Positions 16,523 through 23,813 of a stretch of DNA of 23,925 nucleotides are shown piece after piece. A model generated the notes under the pieces. The model ran no database searches and was not told where the DNA came from. It saw only the letters and a list, made by a program, of their open reading frames with translations. The first letter of the stretch is position 1. Each line of letters begins with the position of its first letter. Source of the stretch: an uncultured Acidaminococcus sp. (GTDB taxonomy: Bacteria; Bacillota; Negativicutes; Acidaminococcales; Acidaminococcaceae); NCBI GenBank assembly GCA_900538365.1, contig UPXT01000030.1, positions 1-23,925 of the forward strand, read 5' to 3'. A program made the translations under genes and the position numbers.

Positions 16523-17446
16523 ATGACTCTCCAGCAGCTTCGCTATATCGTCGCCATTGCCGAAGCAGGTACCTTGAGCGGCGCAGCCAAGGCCCTGTTC
16601 ATCTCCCAGCCAAGCCTTACGAAAACCGTACAGGAACTGGAAAATGAAATGGGCATCAAGATCTTTGAACGAACCAACAAAGGGGTTCTCCTCTCCCATG
16701 AAGGAGAAATCTTTTTGGGCTATGCCCGTCAAGTCCTGGAACAGGCCGCGCTCCTTGAATCCCACTACAAGACCCAAGCCGGCGGCAAGCAGGAATTTCG
16801 TGTTTCAACTCAGCACTACTCCTTCGCAGTCAATGCCTTTGTAGACCTGATCAAGGAATATGGCCGCGACACCTATGATTTTAGCCTCCAGGAAACCCAG
16901 ACCTATGAAATTATCCGTGATACAGCGGATATGAAAAGTGAAATCGGCATCCTTTATATGAACGACTTCAATCGTGCCGTCCTGGAAAAGCTCTTCAAGA
17001 CCCACGACCTCGTCTTCCATGAGCTCTTTTCGACCTCCCCCCATATCTTCATTTCCAACACCCATCCCCTCCATGATCGGGACAAGGTCACCATGGAAGA
17101 ACTGGAACCGTATCCATACCTTTCCTACGTTCAGGGCGATCATAACTCCTTTTATTTTTCGGAAGAGATCTTCAGTACAGTCGTACGCAAAAAGAATATC
17201 CGCGTCACTGACCGGGCCACGCTCTTTAATCTGTTGATTGGCCTTAATGGCTATACCGTCTGCAGCGGCGTCATCGATAAACGCCTCAATGGTGAATCCA
17301 TCATTGCCGTTCCCCTGGATGAAGAAGATACCATCCATATCGGCTATATTACACATAAAAAGATTCATTTGAGCCGCCTTGGCACAAGCTACATCAATGC
17401 TTTGGAGCGGTATATTGCAAGTTTGGAAATTGGAGGAAAAAAGTAA
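16523..17446 (+). CDS. LysR-family transcriptional regulator
   Basis: A 307-residue regulator. The N-terminal winged helix (2-60) is typical: MTLQQLRYIVAIAEAGTLS, AAKALFISQPSLTKTVQELE, FERTNKGVLLS. The remainder is the usual periplasmic-binding-like effector domain; its ligand is unknown. AGGAG sits in front of the ATG, which is 6 nt after the ppx stop, so it is co-expressed with ppx. Possible targets are the ppx/ppk1 intergenic region or the lrgAB promoter further right; no site could be proven. Confidence 0.93.
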   Translation: MTLQQLRYIVAIAEAGTLSGAAKALFISQPSLTKTVQELENEMGIKIFERTNKGVLLSHEGEIFLGYARQVLEQAALLESHYKTQAGGKQEFRVSTQHYSFAVNAFVDLIKEYGRDTYDFSLQETQTYEIIRDTADMKSEIGILYMNDFNRAVLEKLFKTHDLVFHELFSTSPHIFISNTHPLHDRDKVTMEELEPYPYLSYVQGDHNSFYFSEEIFSTVVRKKNIRVTDRATLFNLLIGLNGYTVCSGVIDKRLNGESIIAVPLDEEDTIHIGYITHKKIHLSRLGTSYINALERYIASLEIGGKK

Positions 17447-17470
17447 ATCAGCCCAAGGAGTGGGCTGATT
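17437..17470 (-). terminator. Hairpin with its T tract on the minus strand
   Basis: AATCAGCCCA (17446-17455) and TGGGCTGATT (17461-17470) form a perfect 10-bp stem with a 5-nt loop, overlapping the LysR stop codon. On the minus strand it is followed by TACTTTTTT, a good terminator tail; on the plus strand the tail is GGATGC. It therefore looks built to stop transcripts arriving from the right, although it may also end the LysR mRNA. Confidence 0.65.
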
Positions 17471-17892
17471 GGATGCAGAATGGGAACCCCTTGCTTTAGA
17501 AAAGATGAGGCTAAGGCAAGGAACTCATGTTCTAAGAAGCATGATGGCAGCAATAAGGTTCCGCCCCAAAACGCCCTACGGGAGAGGACCGTTTAAATTC
17601 ACCCTCAGCCACGTTTCCCGGACTTTTGCCAGCGCTTCAAAACTCCCTGCAAAGGGTCCTCACTGCCGCTTGCAGGGATACGTCGCATAGCCTCTCATCC
17701 ACCCCCAAAACCGGAATATTTTGGTGATAAAGGCTTATGGAAATTTCCCGTTTTCGGTCCCCCGCCTTAGCAAGACGGATTGATGCGCTGCATCAAGTTC
17801 AAAGGGAAAAGACCGGACGGGGGACGTTTCAAGCGCCCTTGTGCTTTCTCCGTTTCAAAAAGACCCGCTTCTTACAAAGCCTGAATATAAGA

Positions 17893-17942
17893 TAAGAGCC
17901 CAAAACCGAACCTATATCTACGTTCAGTTTTGGGCTTTTCTT
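17893..17942 (+). terminator. Strong hairpin with a plus-strand T tract
   Basis: AGCCCAAAAC (17897-17906) pairs with GTTTTGGGCT (17927-17936), and after one mismatch GAAC pairs with GTTC. The stem is followed by TTTCTT. It would end a plus-strand transcript from the LysR side; on the minus strand the tail CTTATCTTATA is weaker. Confidence 0.75.
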
Positions 17943-18174
17943 ATGTTCTTTTGCCTGACCATCTTTTGCGTTACGCTCTTTTGCCTCTGTGTTTTTCCCT
18001 TCGTTTTTTCGCCTTGGAGCGGCGAAAGCCGTTCCGCCTGACCAAGGTGGGGGTATCCACCAAAAAGGCTTGCTTGCGGGAGTGGGTAATGGATGAGGAG
18101 GGCGGTTTGGCGCCGTGCCATCTTTGCCATGTCATAAATCTTGAAAAGGCAATGAAGGCACCTCGTGCATCGAA

Positions 18175-18195
18175 TCGGAGCGATTTTTGCTCCGA
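18175..18195 (-). terminator. Short hairpin after lrgB
   Basis: TCGGAGC and GCTCCGA pair over 7 bp around a 7-nt loop, 7 nt beyond the lrgB stop. The minus-strand tail (TTCGATGC) is poor in T, so termination here is uncertain. Confidence 0.35.
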
Positions 18196-18202
18196 CTAAA
18201 AA

Positions 18203-18886
18203 TCACATAAACACAACCGCCAACGCCGTCGTGATAATCCCGCAGACACAAAGCGATATGGAGCTCATAGCCCCTTGGATCTTGCCAATTTCCAAGGCCT
18301 TCATCGTGCCAATGGCATGGCTGCAGGCCCCAATGGCAACGCCTTCAGCAACGGGATCGGTGATCTTGAAATGTTTGGCCAGAAAGGGCGCCAGGACGGC
18401 CCCTTCAATTCCCGTAATGACAACGGCGGCCGCCGTGATGCCGGGAATTCCGCCGCCGCTTTCGGAAATCCCCAGCGCAATGGCTGTCGTAACGCTCTTA
18501 GGAAGCATGGACGCCGAAAAAATGGAATTGGTCCCAAAAAGATGGCAAAGGGCAACGGCCGCGGCAATGCTGACAAGGCTGCCAAAAGCGCAGCCGATGA
18601 GGATGGGCAGGAAATGTTCATGCAAAATGGCTTTCTGCCGGTAGATCGTAAGGGCAAGCACAGCCGTAGCAGGCCCTAGGAGCATGCAAATAAGCGATCC
18701 ACCGGTACGGAAATGGTCCAAGGGAATGCCGGTTGCCATGAGAATAAGGACAATCATAGAAGAAGACGTCAGTACAGGATTGCAGATAAGCCACCCCGTC
18801 TTTTTCTGCAGCTTGACACCAAAGATCCAACAGACAAGGATGAGAAAAAGGCCAAGAAAAGGCGTAGCCGTCAGATTCTCAAGCAT
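18203..18886 (-). CDS. lrgB: LrgB/CidB-family membrane protein
   Basis: A 227-residue multi-pass membrane protein. Family hallmarks are MLLGPATAVLAL, SMLPKSVTTAIALGISE, GIPGITAAAVVITGIEGA and CSHAIGTMKALE. Staphylococcal LrgB was described with LrgA as a modulator of murein hydrolase activity. Homologous pairs in other Bacillota import pyruvate or other 2-keto acids, so a transport role is equally plausible. AAGGGGG lies upstream of the ATG at 18886; an earlier ATG at 18910 would overlap LrgA more deeply. The start overlaps the lrgA end by 8 nt, so the two are coupled. Confidence 0.93.
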   Translation of the reverse strand: MLENLTATPFLGLFLILVCWIFGVKLQKKTGWLICNPVLTSSSMIVLILMATGIPLDHFRTGGSLICMLLGPATAVLALTIYRQKAILHEHFLPILIGCAFGSLVSIAAAVALCHLFGTNSIFSASMLPKSVTTAIALGISESGGGIPGITAAAVVITGIEGAVLAPFLAKHFKITDPVAEGVAIGACSHAIGTMKALEIGKIQGAMSSISLCVCGIITTALAVVFM

Positions 18887-19247
18887 GGCGGACCCCCTTC
18901 TTTTTCCCATGGCGCAGCATCAGCTGGACAGTCCACCCCGTCACAAAATAAATCAGCGGCGTTGTCACAAGTGTAATGACCAAAAAGGGCAGCAGATAGT
19001 TTTTCAGCGTCTCCACGTATTCCATCGTGCCCACTACGGCCGGTACAAAGAAGATGCCCATATTATCTATAAAAAAGCGGCTCGCTTTTTCAATCTGATA
19101 GGGCTTGATGGCCTTTTGATACAGCAAGGTCATCAGGATAAGCAGGCTGATGACGCTGTATGGGACGGCAAAGGGCATGATGGATGCCGCCATGACCCCA
19201 ACGAGACAAACGCCGAAAATCAGCGCAAGTTCCATAACGATGTTCAT
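18879..19247 (-). CDS. lrgA: LrgA/CidA-family membrane protein
   Basis: A 122-residue, four-helix holin-like membrane protein that partners LrgB. FFVPAVVGTMEYVETLK matches the conserved LrgA central loop, where FxPAxVG is the family motif. GAGGGGG stands 8 nt before the ATG at 19247; a second in-frame ATG at 19235 is possible. It is the first gene of a two-gene operon with a palindromic site on its promoter. Confidence 0.9.
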   Translation of the reverse strand: MNIVMELALIFGVCLVGVMAASIMPFAVPYSVISLLILMTLLYQKAIKPYQIEKASRFFIDNMGIFFVPAVVGTMEYVETLKNYLLPFLVITLVTTPLIYFVTGWTVQLMLRHGKKKGVRHA

Positions 19248-19290
19248 AAGAAAGTCCCCCTCGATTTTCTTTTCCCTCTAAAAAATATGC

Positions 19291-19317
19291 GACAGATAAA
19301 AGTATACCCTATCTGTC
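19291..19317 (-). promoter_or_regulatory. lrgAB promoter -10 inside a 27-bp inverted repeat
   Basis: GACAGATA-N11-TATCTGTC has perfect 8-bp arms. The likely -10 TATACT (minus strand, 19301-19306) lies in its centre, about 55 nt before lrgA. No good -35 is visible at 17 bp, which suggests an activated or tightly repressed promoter. The regulator is unknown; the LysR protein encoded nearby is one candidate. Confidence 0.6.
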
Positions 19318-19383
19318 ACAAGAAAAAAAGTGATGGACCATAAATGGCAGGAAAATCACAATAATTTCCCTTTTTCGTATCAT

Positions 19384-19424
19384 AAAAAAGATGAGCCCCC
19401 TTTTCTTCAAGAGCAAGGGGCTCA
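19384..19424 (-). terminator. Intrinsic terminator of the pepV-yfcC operon
   Basis: On the minus strand TGAGCCCC and GGGGCTCA pair around a 17-nt loop, followed by TCTTTTTTAT. It lies about 45 nt after the yfcC stop codon. Confidence 0.82.
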
Positions 19425-19468
19425 CCTTCATCTAATTGCGGCGCCGCTTCCGCAGCGCCAAAAATGAC

Positions 19469-21028
19469 TTACAAGATGCCCAGCATCGGAGCCACGGACA
19501 CAATCGCGATACCGACAATGAGCATAACGACATCAATCTTCAGCATAAAGGACAAGTACCGATCATAGGGGATCTGATAGATTTCAAGGGTCCCCATGTT
19601 GGTCGCACTGGGATAGATGGCACTCGTAAAGTTAAGACCGATTGTAAAAGCGGCAATGAGCATGACCTGCCCGCCAATGGAACCAATCGGTGCACTTTGG
19701 AAAAGCGCATAGGCTACCGCGCCAAGAATTGGCATGGTGATGCCGGCAACACCGCTTGTCGACTGCATAAAGAACCCAATGCCCACATAAGCAAGGGCGG
19801 CTGCAATGGCAAAGGCCCAGCCGGGAACGCCTTGAAGGGCATTCTGGATCCAGTACACGAAAGTGACGCTCATGCCAGCCGTCTTGCTGCCCATGATGAC
19901 AGAAATCCCGTTTGCCACGGTGAGGACGAGAACAACGCCCAACATTTCACGGGCACCGGCAACAAATTCGCGAACAAATTCCGCTTCGGGAATCTTGTTG
20001 ATAGGGCCCAAGAGCAGGGCACCGACAAAGAAGACAAAGGCAAATTCATCAAAATACCAATCGCCAAATTCCGTATAATGACCTGCGCCAAACAAATCAC
20101 CCAGAACAGGAACCTTGGCCAGGCTGCGAAAAGGCAGATTCACTGCATCCTTCATGGTACTGCCGTCAGCAAACTTGATGGCATCCCAAGGCATATACCC
20201 GCAGACTAGGGCCAGGATAATGACGACAAGCAGGGCAATGGACCAAGCTTTGCGGCTCGTAAATTCTTCCATCTTGTGATCTTCATCAACAAGGGTCTTG
20301 ATATCAAGACCGTGGACAATGGATCTTGTCGGATCCTTCTTGACTGTGTCGGCATAGTGGAGCATATAGACGAGGCCAACAAGGTAAAGGACGAAGAAAA
20401 TGACAATGCGCAGCAGCATGCCGCTGCCCATGGACAATCCATCGGTTCCAATGGCTCCTACGGCGGCCCCCAAGGAGAAGGGGTTGACAATACTTGCCAT
20501 GTTGCCCGCTGTAGCTCCGACAAAAAGGACACCAATCCCTGTAATGACGTCATACCCGGCAAGTACAAAAAGGGGTACGACGACCATGGAATAAGCGGGG
20601 ATTTCTTCCCACAGTCCATAGACCGCGCCAAATAAGGCGGAAACAAACATGAGAACGATGATCAGGGCCTTTCCCGTAAACCGCTTGAGGAGCCAGCCAA
20701 TGGCTGAATTCATGGCGCCGACATAGTTCATGAGGTGCAGGAAGCTCCCCGCCATAAGGATGGCAAAACCAACAGGCGCGGCCTTGACAAAGCCCCGGAT
20801 CGGCGCCATGAAGATGTCCCACAGGCCCATGGGCTGCAGGCCCTGTCCGGTTACCACTTCGTCCTTGACCATAATGGCGTTGTAAATGATTTCCTTTGTC
20901 CCATTGTTTTTAACGACAACTGATTGAGGGACAAACCAAGTCAGGATAGCAACAGCGATCAGGACCAAAAATACAATGGAATAAGAGCTCAGCATTTGTT
21001 TCTTTTTCTTAGCTTGTGTATCTGACAT
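19469..21028 (-). CDS. yfcC: YfcC/DcuC-family carrier
   Basis: A 519-residue inner-membrane protein with about 12 or more hydrophobic segments, matching the YfcC group related to the C4-dicarboxylate carrier DcuC. Visible landmarks are YSIVFLVLIAVAILTWFVPQ at the first helix, LWEEIPAYSMVVVPLFVLAG, GATAGNMASIVNPFS, which matches the conserved re-entrant loop of this carrier class, and INPTS-like turns near the end (TSAIYPSATNMG). Substrates in the family include dicarboxylates, acetate or amino acids and peptides; none is settled here. AAGGA lies before the ATG at 21028. It follows the PepV-like dipeptidase gene by 48 nt, so uptake or exchange of dipeptides or their amino acid products is a reasonable guess. 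Confidence 0.87.
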   Translation of the reverse strand: MSDTQAKKKKQMLSSYSIVFLVLIAVAILTWFVPQSVVVKNNGTKEIIYNAIMVKDEVVTGQGLQPMGLWDIFMAPIRGFVKAAPVGFAILMAGSFLHLMNYVGAMNSAIGWLLKRFTGKALIIVLMFVSALFGAVYGLWEEIPAYSMVVVPLFVLAGYDVITGIGVLFVGATAGNMASIVNPFSLGAAVGAIGTDGLSMGSGMLLRIVIFFVLYLVGLVYMLHYADTVKKDPTRSIVHGLDIKTLVDEDHKMEEFTSRKAWSIALLVVIILALVCGYMPWDAIKFADGSTMKDAVNLPFRSLAKVPVLGDLFGAGHYTEFGDWYFDEFAFVFFVGALLLGPINKIPEAEFVREFVAGAREMLGVVLVLTVANGISVIMGSKTAGMSVTFVYWIQNALQGVPGWAFAIAAALAYVGIGFFMQSTSGVAGITMPILGAVAYALFQSAPIGSIGGQVMLIAAFTIGLNFTSAIYPSATNMGTLEIYQIPYDRYLSFMLKIDVVMLIVGIAIVSVAPMLGIL

Positions 21029-21076
21029 AAGGATCCTTCTTTCTATTTGTACGAAAACAGGAAGCAAGAGGAGGCA

Positions 21077-22429
21077 TCAGCGGTTAAAATTCACAAAAGT
21101 GTGGATGTAGATTTTCATCGCTGTTTTATAATCATCAACAACCATGTTTTCATTTGGCATATGTTCACTCTTTTCAACGCCGGGAAGGATGATCCCGTAG
21201 GCCACACAGTTATCCATAGCCCGGGCATAGGTGGCGCCGCCGCTGGAAAGGGGCTTATGCTCCGTATCACCCGTGGCTTCGACATAGCTATTCATGAGCT
21301 TTTTGATGATGGGCGAATCAAGGGGCAGATAGACCGGCTTCAGCCAGTCAAACTCATGATAGGTAAAGCCGTATTCAGCCGCTTTTCGCGTAATGGCTTC
21401 AACCGCCTTTTCCTTTGGATAGGTCACGGGAAGGCGCATATCAATGGACAGGATTTCTTCTTTTTCCGTAAGTTCAATCTTACCGAGGTTGAACTTGAGC
21501 TCGCCTGATGCGTCATCCTTGACCTCGCCGAAAATAGGTTCCGCAAAAAGATGCCCCTCCAGGTTGTCCTTCACAAAACGGGCCGCCTTTGTCGGGTGTC
21601 CCATGGCCTCAAGGGCAAGCAGGAAGCGATGGATGGCGTTGACACCCTTTTCAGCAAACTGGGCATGCATCCCTTTGCCAAGGATGCCCACGGTCTCCCC
21701 TTCATCGCGGTATTCATAATGGAGATGGTCCAGCGCCTCTATAAGGGCCTGCGATTTAGGAGCCTTGACGTAGCTTGGAACAACATTATAGGCATCACCG
21801 GCCTTAAAGGTGAGGCCGCTTTCATTCGGTGCATGGAGCGTATATTCAAGAACCCCTTTTTCGGCATGGATGAGGGGGAAGATGGAATCGGGCGTGAAGC
21901 CAAAATCCGGCTTTTCCTCTTTTTCCATATAGACCTTGATGCCGCGCCAGAGGTTTTCCTCATCGGTGCCAAAAATAAAGCGCAGACGGTAATGAGGGGT
22001 AAAGCCTTCGTCAAGAAGGGCTTTAACAGCATAGACAGCAGTCAAGACAGGGCCTTTATCATCCTGGACGCCGCGGCCATAGACTTTATTCTCCCGGTAC
22101 TCAACCGTAAAAGGATCGCTTTTCCAATCATCGATCAGTCCTGGCGGGACCACGTCAAGATGACCTAAAATACCAATCAGGGTATCTCCTTCACCGATTT
22201 CCGCCCAGCCATAGTAGCCATCTGGGTCGGTATAAGTCCGATACCCCAGGTCCTTCATAAGGGCCATGGTTTCATCAAGGACCTTCTTGATGGCCGGCAC
22301 ATGAGGATAGTCGTCGTCATCCTTAAGATAGCTCGGGACCGCCACAAGCCGCTCCATAGCCTTTAAAAACTGGGGAAAGTTTTCTTCCATGCGCCCATAA
22401 TAGCGCGTTTTTTCGTCAGGTGTCATCAT
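21077..22429 (-). CDS. pepV: PepV-like M20 dipeptidase
   Basis: A 450-residue cytoplasmic zinc dipeptidase of the PepV/Sapep type. Visible: GILGHLDVVPPG (first metal His and catalytic Asp), YGRGVQDDKGP (bridging Asp), FGTDEENLWRG (catalytic Glu pair), SGGATYAR and SEHMPNENMVV (late His ligand). Length fits PepV (about 470). Two adjacent ATGs (22429 and 22426) share the ribosome site AAAGGAGG; the second is better spaced. A small TTGGTT-N4-AACCAA hairpin (22440-22455) abuts that site and could modulate translation. It is the first gene of an operon with yfcC. Confidence 0.92.
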   Translation of the reverse strand: MMTPDEKTRYYGRMEENFPQFLKAMERLVAVPSYLKDDDDYPHVPAIKKVLDETMALMKDLGYRTYTDPDGYYGWAEIGEGDTLIGILGHLDVVPPGLIDDWKSDPFTVEYRENKVYGRGVQDDKGPVLTAVYAVKALLDEGFTPHYRLRFIFGTDEENLWRGIKVYMEKEEKPDFGFTPDSIFPLIHAEKGVLEYTLHAPNESGLTFKAGDAYNVVPSYVKAPKSQALIEALDHLHYEYRDEGETVGILGKGMHAQFAEKGVNAIHRFLLALEAMGHPTKAARFVKDNLEGHLFAEPIFGEVKDDASGELKFNLGKIELTEKEEILSIDMRLPVTYPKEKAVEAITRKAAEYGFTYHEFDWLKPVYLPLDSPIIKKLMNSYVEATGDTEHKPLSSGGATYARAMDNCVAYGIILPGVEKSEHMPNENMVVDDYKTAMKIYIHTFVNFNR

Positions 22430-22500
22430 TCATCCTCCTTTGGTTGGAAAACCAATTTCATCAAAAAATGCAGCAAATCATTTAGGAAAAATCTTTCACC

Positions 22501-22529
22501 GTTATATCAATATATCATAAAGACGTCCA
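22501..22529 (-). promoter_or_regulatory. Promoter of the pepV-yfcC operon
   Basis: On the minus strand the -35 is TGGACG (22524-22529), the spacer is 17 bp, and the extended -10 is TGA-TATAAC (-10 at 22501-22506). It lies about 70 nt before the start codon. Confidence 0.6.
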
Positions 22530-22540
22530 TACAGCGACAA

Positions 22541-22608
22541 AAAAGCGCCCCTACAGCAAAGAAGACGTTCCTTGAAAGAGCATCTCCGTGCTGGCGCAGG
22601 GCGCTTTT
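22541..22608 (-). terminator. Terminator of the phytase gene with a long loop
   Basis: On the minus strand AAAAGCGCCC and GGGCGCTTTT pair perfectly, followed by TT. The 48-nt loop contains a second small hairpin (AGCA/TGCT). It begins 5 nt after the phytase stop. T residues on both sides mean it could act on either strand. Confidence 0.75.
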
Positions 22609-22612
22609 ACTG

Positions 22613-23575
22613 CTATGATGAAATTTTTTGATTATCTTGAAGCCTTTGATAAAAATCTTCCAGCCCAATTTTCTTTTCCCGATAATAGGGCTTCTTCCAC
22701 GTTGAAAGCCCCTTCCCCAAAAAAGGCGTATAGACGCCGCCAATCCGCAGCTGGCGCAGGACGATATCCTCATAGGGTACATCAGGATTCTTCAGCATAT
22801 CATACATCGTCATAAAAGCTGTGGTCCGCCCTTCACCGGCAACACAGTGGAAATGGAGCCAGGCATCCTTGGGCAGATTCGCGGCAAAGCGGCGGAAACG
22901 CTCAATTTCCCCTGCATCAGGCCACAGATGATCGGTTGCCGTAAAGCGGACATACATCACTCCTTTTTGAGCGGCAAGTTCCGCTTCCGTAAGTACCTGT
23001 ACGGCCTTCACGGTAACAGTTGAAAGAGGCCTTTTATCCGTTTTGAGACGCACAAAAGTCACGTCTTTTCCCCAAAGGGCGTGGATACGCCTCGCTTCGT
23101 CAAAAAGTACGGCAAAGTGCCCCTTTCCCCGGTTGGCCCAATTCCGTTTTCCGTACCAGCTCACAGGCATTCCGTTCAAAAAGCCATGGCTCTCCTGGCG
23201 CAGGTCAACGAGGATGATGGGTCCCTGTGTCCTTTTTCGAAGATCGGCAAGGACCGCATCAAGTCCTTTTTCAGAGTACTGGCTGGACCCGGAGATGTGG
23301 AGCTCAGAAAGCCCTTTACGGCTGGGAATGCGGGAAGAGGCTTCCTTTGCGTAGCGAGGAGGAATCGCCCGATAAGCATCGTCACAGGTCCTATAATTGC
23401 GCGGAAGTCCAGGTACATTTTCTGCATCAAGACGCCACAGCGTGCCTTCCGAGGAAAATGACGCCCCATAGGAGGCCTCTTTTTTCTGCTCCGCCTTGGC
23501 CTCCGCTTGGAATAAAGGCAACAAAAAGACTTCCAACACAAGGATCAGGGCTCCTAAGAAAAGCGGCTTCTTCAA
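22613..23575 (-). CDS. Secreted PTP-like inositol polyphosphate phosphatase (cysteine phytase)
   Basis: A 320-residue exported enzyme of the protein-tyrosine-phosphatase-like phytase family known from Selenomonas and Megasphaera. It is expected to remove phosphates from phytate and related inositol phosphates. The P-loop HCVAGEGRT carries nucleophile Cys244 and Arg250. DHLWPDAGEIERF (from Asp215) is the general-acid WPD-type region, and VDLRQESHGFLNG with WYGKRNWAN is the family's insertion signature. The N-terminus KKPLFLGALILVLEV...AEAKA is a signal peptide with a likely cut after AKA. The start is a TTG at 23575, preceded by GGGGAGGG at 8 nt; the earlier in-frame ATG lies inside the tRNA and is rejected. 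It sits directly behind the tRNA-Ala terminator with no room for its own promoter. Confidence 0.93.
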   Translation of the reverse strand: MKKPLFLGALILVLEVFLLPLFQAEAKAEQKKEASYGASFSSEGTLWRLDAENVPGLPRNYRTCDDAYRAIPPRYAKEASSRIPSRKGLSELHISGSSQYSEKGLDAVLADLRKRTQGPIILVDLRQESHGFLNGMPVSWYGKRNWANRGKGHFAVLFDEARRIHALWGKDVTFVRLKTDKRPLSTVTVKAVQVLTEAELAAQKGVMYVRFTATDHLWPDAGEIERFRRFAANLPKDAWLHFHCVAGEGRTTAFMTMYDMLKNPDVPYEDIVLRQLRIGGVYTPFLGKGLSTWKKPYYREKKIGLEDFYQRLQDNQKISS

Positions 23576-23590
23576 TTTTTTTCCCTCCCC

Positions 23591-23627
23591 TAAAAAATAA
23601 AACCCCAACCCATGAAACGGGTTGAGG
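23591..23627 (-). terminator. Intrinsic terminator between tRNA-Ala and the phytase gene
   Basis: On the minus strand CCTCAACCC and GGGTTGGGG form a 9-bp stem (one T-G) with a 7-nt loop, followed by TTTTATTTTTT. It starts 13 nt after the tRNA CCA end and finishes about 15 nt before the phytase TTG start. Confidence 0.88.
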
Positions 23628-23639
23628 GATACACCGAAT

Positions 23640-23715
23640 TGGTGGAGCATAGGGGGATCGAACCCCTGACCTCAAGATTGCGAACCTTGCGCTCTCCCAG
23701 CTGAGCTAATGCCCC
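23640..23715 (-). tRNA. tRNA-Ala (anticodon CGC)
   Basis: A complete 76-nt cloverleaf including an encoded CCA. Acceptor GGGGCAT/ATGCTCC contains the G3-U70 wobble that is the alanine identity element. The D arm is GCTC/GAGC, the anticodon stem CAAGG/TCTTG (one G-T) carries loop TTCGCAA, and the T arm is AGGGG-TTCGATC-CCCCT. Anticodon CGC reads codon GCG. Confidence 0.96.
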
Positions 23716-23725
23716 AATATCTAGC

Positions 23726-23754
23726 ATTATAGTCCTTTCTGGAATTTCACGCAA
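23726..23754 (-). promoter_or_regulatory. tRNA-Ala promoter
   Basis: On the minus strand the -35 is TTGCGT (23749-23754), the spacer is 17 bp and the -10 is a perfect TATAAT (23726-23731). It ends 10 nt before the mature tRNA 5-prime end. It may also serve the phytase gene by readthrough. Confidence 0.82.
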
Positions 23755-23813
23755 GCAAAAAACGGGAGTTGGCTGACAATACGGTACGACGTCATGCAAC
23801 GAATGTCCCGTTT
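23755..23813 (-). terminator. Hairpin plus T tract ending a transcript from the right
   Basis: On the minus strand AAACGGGA and TCCCGTTT (23806-23813 and 23760-23767) pair across a 38-nt loop, followed by TTTGC. The left arm lies inside repeat copy 1. It would end a minus-strand RNA just before the tRNA promoter. Confidence 0.5.

Larger units (their letters stand above)
17471..18202. other. 730-bp gene-free stretch rich in complementary segments
   Basis: I find no believable protein here. Complementary pairs between 17483 and 17825 are: GGAACC/GGTTCC (17483-17488, 17557-17562); an 11-bp helix (17489-17499 with 17511-17521); GAGGACC/GGTCCTC (17584-17590, 17655-17661); TCCCTGCA/TGCAGGGA (17644-17651, 17671-17678); GTCCCCCG/CGGGGGAC (17757-17764, 17818-17825); and TTGATGC/GCATCAA (17780-17786, 17790-17796). 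Terminator-like hairpins bound the part 17446-17940. This could be a structured RNA, more likely on the minus strand, or a repeated intergenic element. It does not show the conserved core of RNase P RNA, tmRNA or 6S RNA that I could recognise. Confidence 0.4.

Noticed and set aside
15548..16777. 409-codon open frame on the minus strand
   Set aside because: It is antisense to ppx and to the start of the LysR gene; no domain or ribosome site.
17560..17680. RNase P RNA on the minus strand (bases resembling AAAGTCCGGG and AGGGTGAA)
   Set aside because: The match is limited to short fragments in the wrong context; the remaining conserved regions of rnpB are missing.
17469..17690. Small plus-strand open frame after the LysR gene
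   Set aside because: It starts within the hairpin region, has no ribosome site and lies in a zone dominated by complementary segments, so non-coding is more likely.
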